From positions 1 through 6,376 of the forward strand of contig JABJCZ010000271.1 of assembly GCA_018668475.1 (NCBI GenBank): a DNA stretch of 6,376 nucleotides. The letters are read 5' to 3'. Shown in pieces: positions 6,266-6,376 of this stretch (the first letter of the stretch is position 1; every line of letters starts with the position of its first letter). A program made the translations under genes and the position numbers. Below the pieces are notes generated by a model, which saw only the letters and a list, made by a program, of their open reading frames with translations, did not search any database and was not told where the DNA came from. This stretch comes from Alphaproteobacteria bacterium (GTDB lineage: Bacteria > Pseudomonadota > Alphaproteobacteria > UBA828).

Positions 6266-6376
6266 TCAGTTTCTCCCCAGGCGTTGGGCGATCCCGACTC
6301 CGTATGCCGCGTCGGCGTTTCGGAAATAGCCAAGCTGCCGGTCAACGATATCCGACAGCACCCCTGCCATCGCACC
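6266..6376 (-). CDS. Catalase, C-terminal end only
   Basis: The last 36 codons and a TGA stop enter the window; the start and the whole heme-binding core lie beyond the right edge. The residues read GAMAGVLSDIVDRQLGYFRNADAAYG and then GIAQRLGRN (given here in pieces). The pattern of D-I ... RQ-x-x-x-F-x-x-AD-x-x-YG-x-x-(I/V)A-x-x-L is the typical tail of heme catalases (the Catalase-rel region). Catalase decomposes hydrogen peroxide to water and oxygen. The call rests only on this tail, so the clade and the protein length cannot be judged. It is followed by a strong terminator. Confidence 0.7.
   Translation of the reverse strand, partial: GAMAGVLSDIVDRQLGYFRNADAAYGVGIAQRLGRN

Noticed and set aside
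5983..6375. Minus-strand frame of 130 codons running from the window edge through the terminator
   Set aside because: It is out of frame with the catalase tail and would pass through the intrinsic terminator; no domain is recognisable.

Overview
The window looks like a chromosomal segment of a Gram-negative bacterium, most likely an alphaproteobacterium. The reasons are the fairly high GC (judged by eye), GTG and TTG starts, a periplasmic binding protein with a Sec signal peptide, and a MerF-type mercury transporter. The taxon is an inference; no rRNA or other marker is present.

Left two thirds (1-4928, + strand): a five-gene ABC importer operon of the HAAT/Liv class. The order is periplasmic solute-binding protein (5' end cut by the window), two membrane permeases (UrtB/LivH-like and UrtC/LivM-like) and two ATPases (UrtD/LivG-like and UrtE/LivF-like). 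The binding protein resembles the AmiC/UrtA/FmdD group (Peripla_BP_5) and the ATPases carry Urt-type motifs, so the best guess is uptake of urea, a short amide or a related small polar compound. No urease, amidase or other catabolic gene lies in the window to confirm this. A strong GC-rich hairpin sits between the binding-protein gene and the first permease, where differential expression of the abundant binding protein would be set. The permease and ATPase genes overlap or nearly touch and are probably translationally coupled.

Right third (5027-6376, - strand), convergent with the operon: the last 36 codons of a probable catalase with a textbook intrinsic terminator, then a leader region of about 250 bases, a small merF-like gene, and a uracil-DNA glycosylase superfamily gene. 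The last two both use TTG starts with clear Shine-Dalgarno sequences. The glycosylase has four cysteines spaced like the [4Fe-4S] ligands of family 4 enzymes. The MerF keeps the membrane CC pair but lacks the C-terminal one. Catalase, DNA repair and metal transport could all belong to stress defence, but nothing shows that they are co-regulated.

No tRNA, rRNA, CRISPR array, insertion sequence or integrase was seen. Most of the window is conventional. The points worth a second look are the intercistronic hairpin, the divergent ligand-pocket segment of the binding protein, the solitary MerF without its second cysteine pair, and the Fe-S-type cysteine spacing in the glycosylase.
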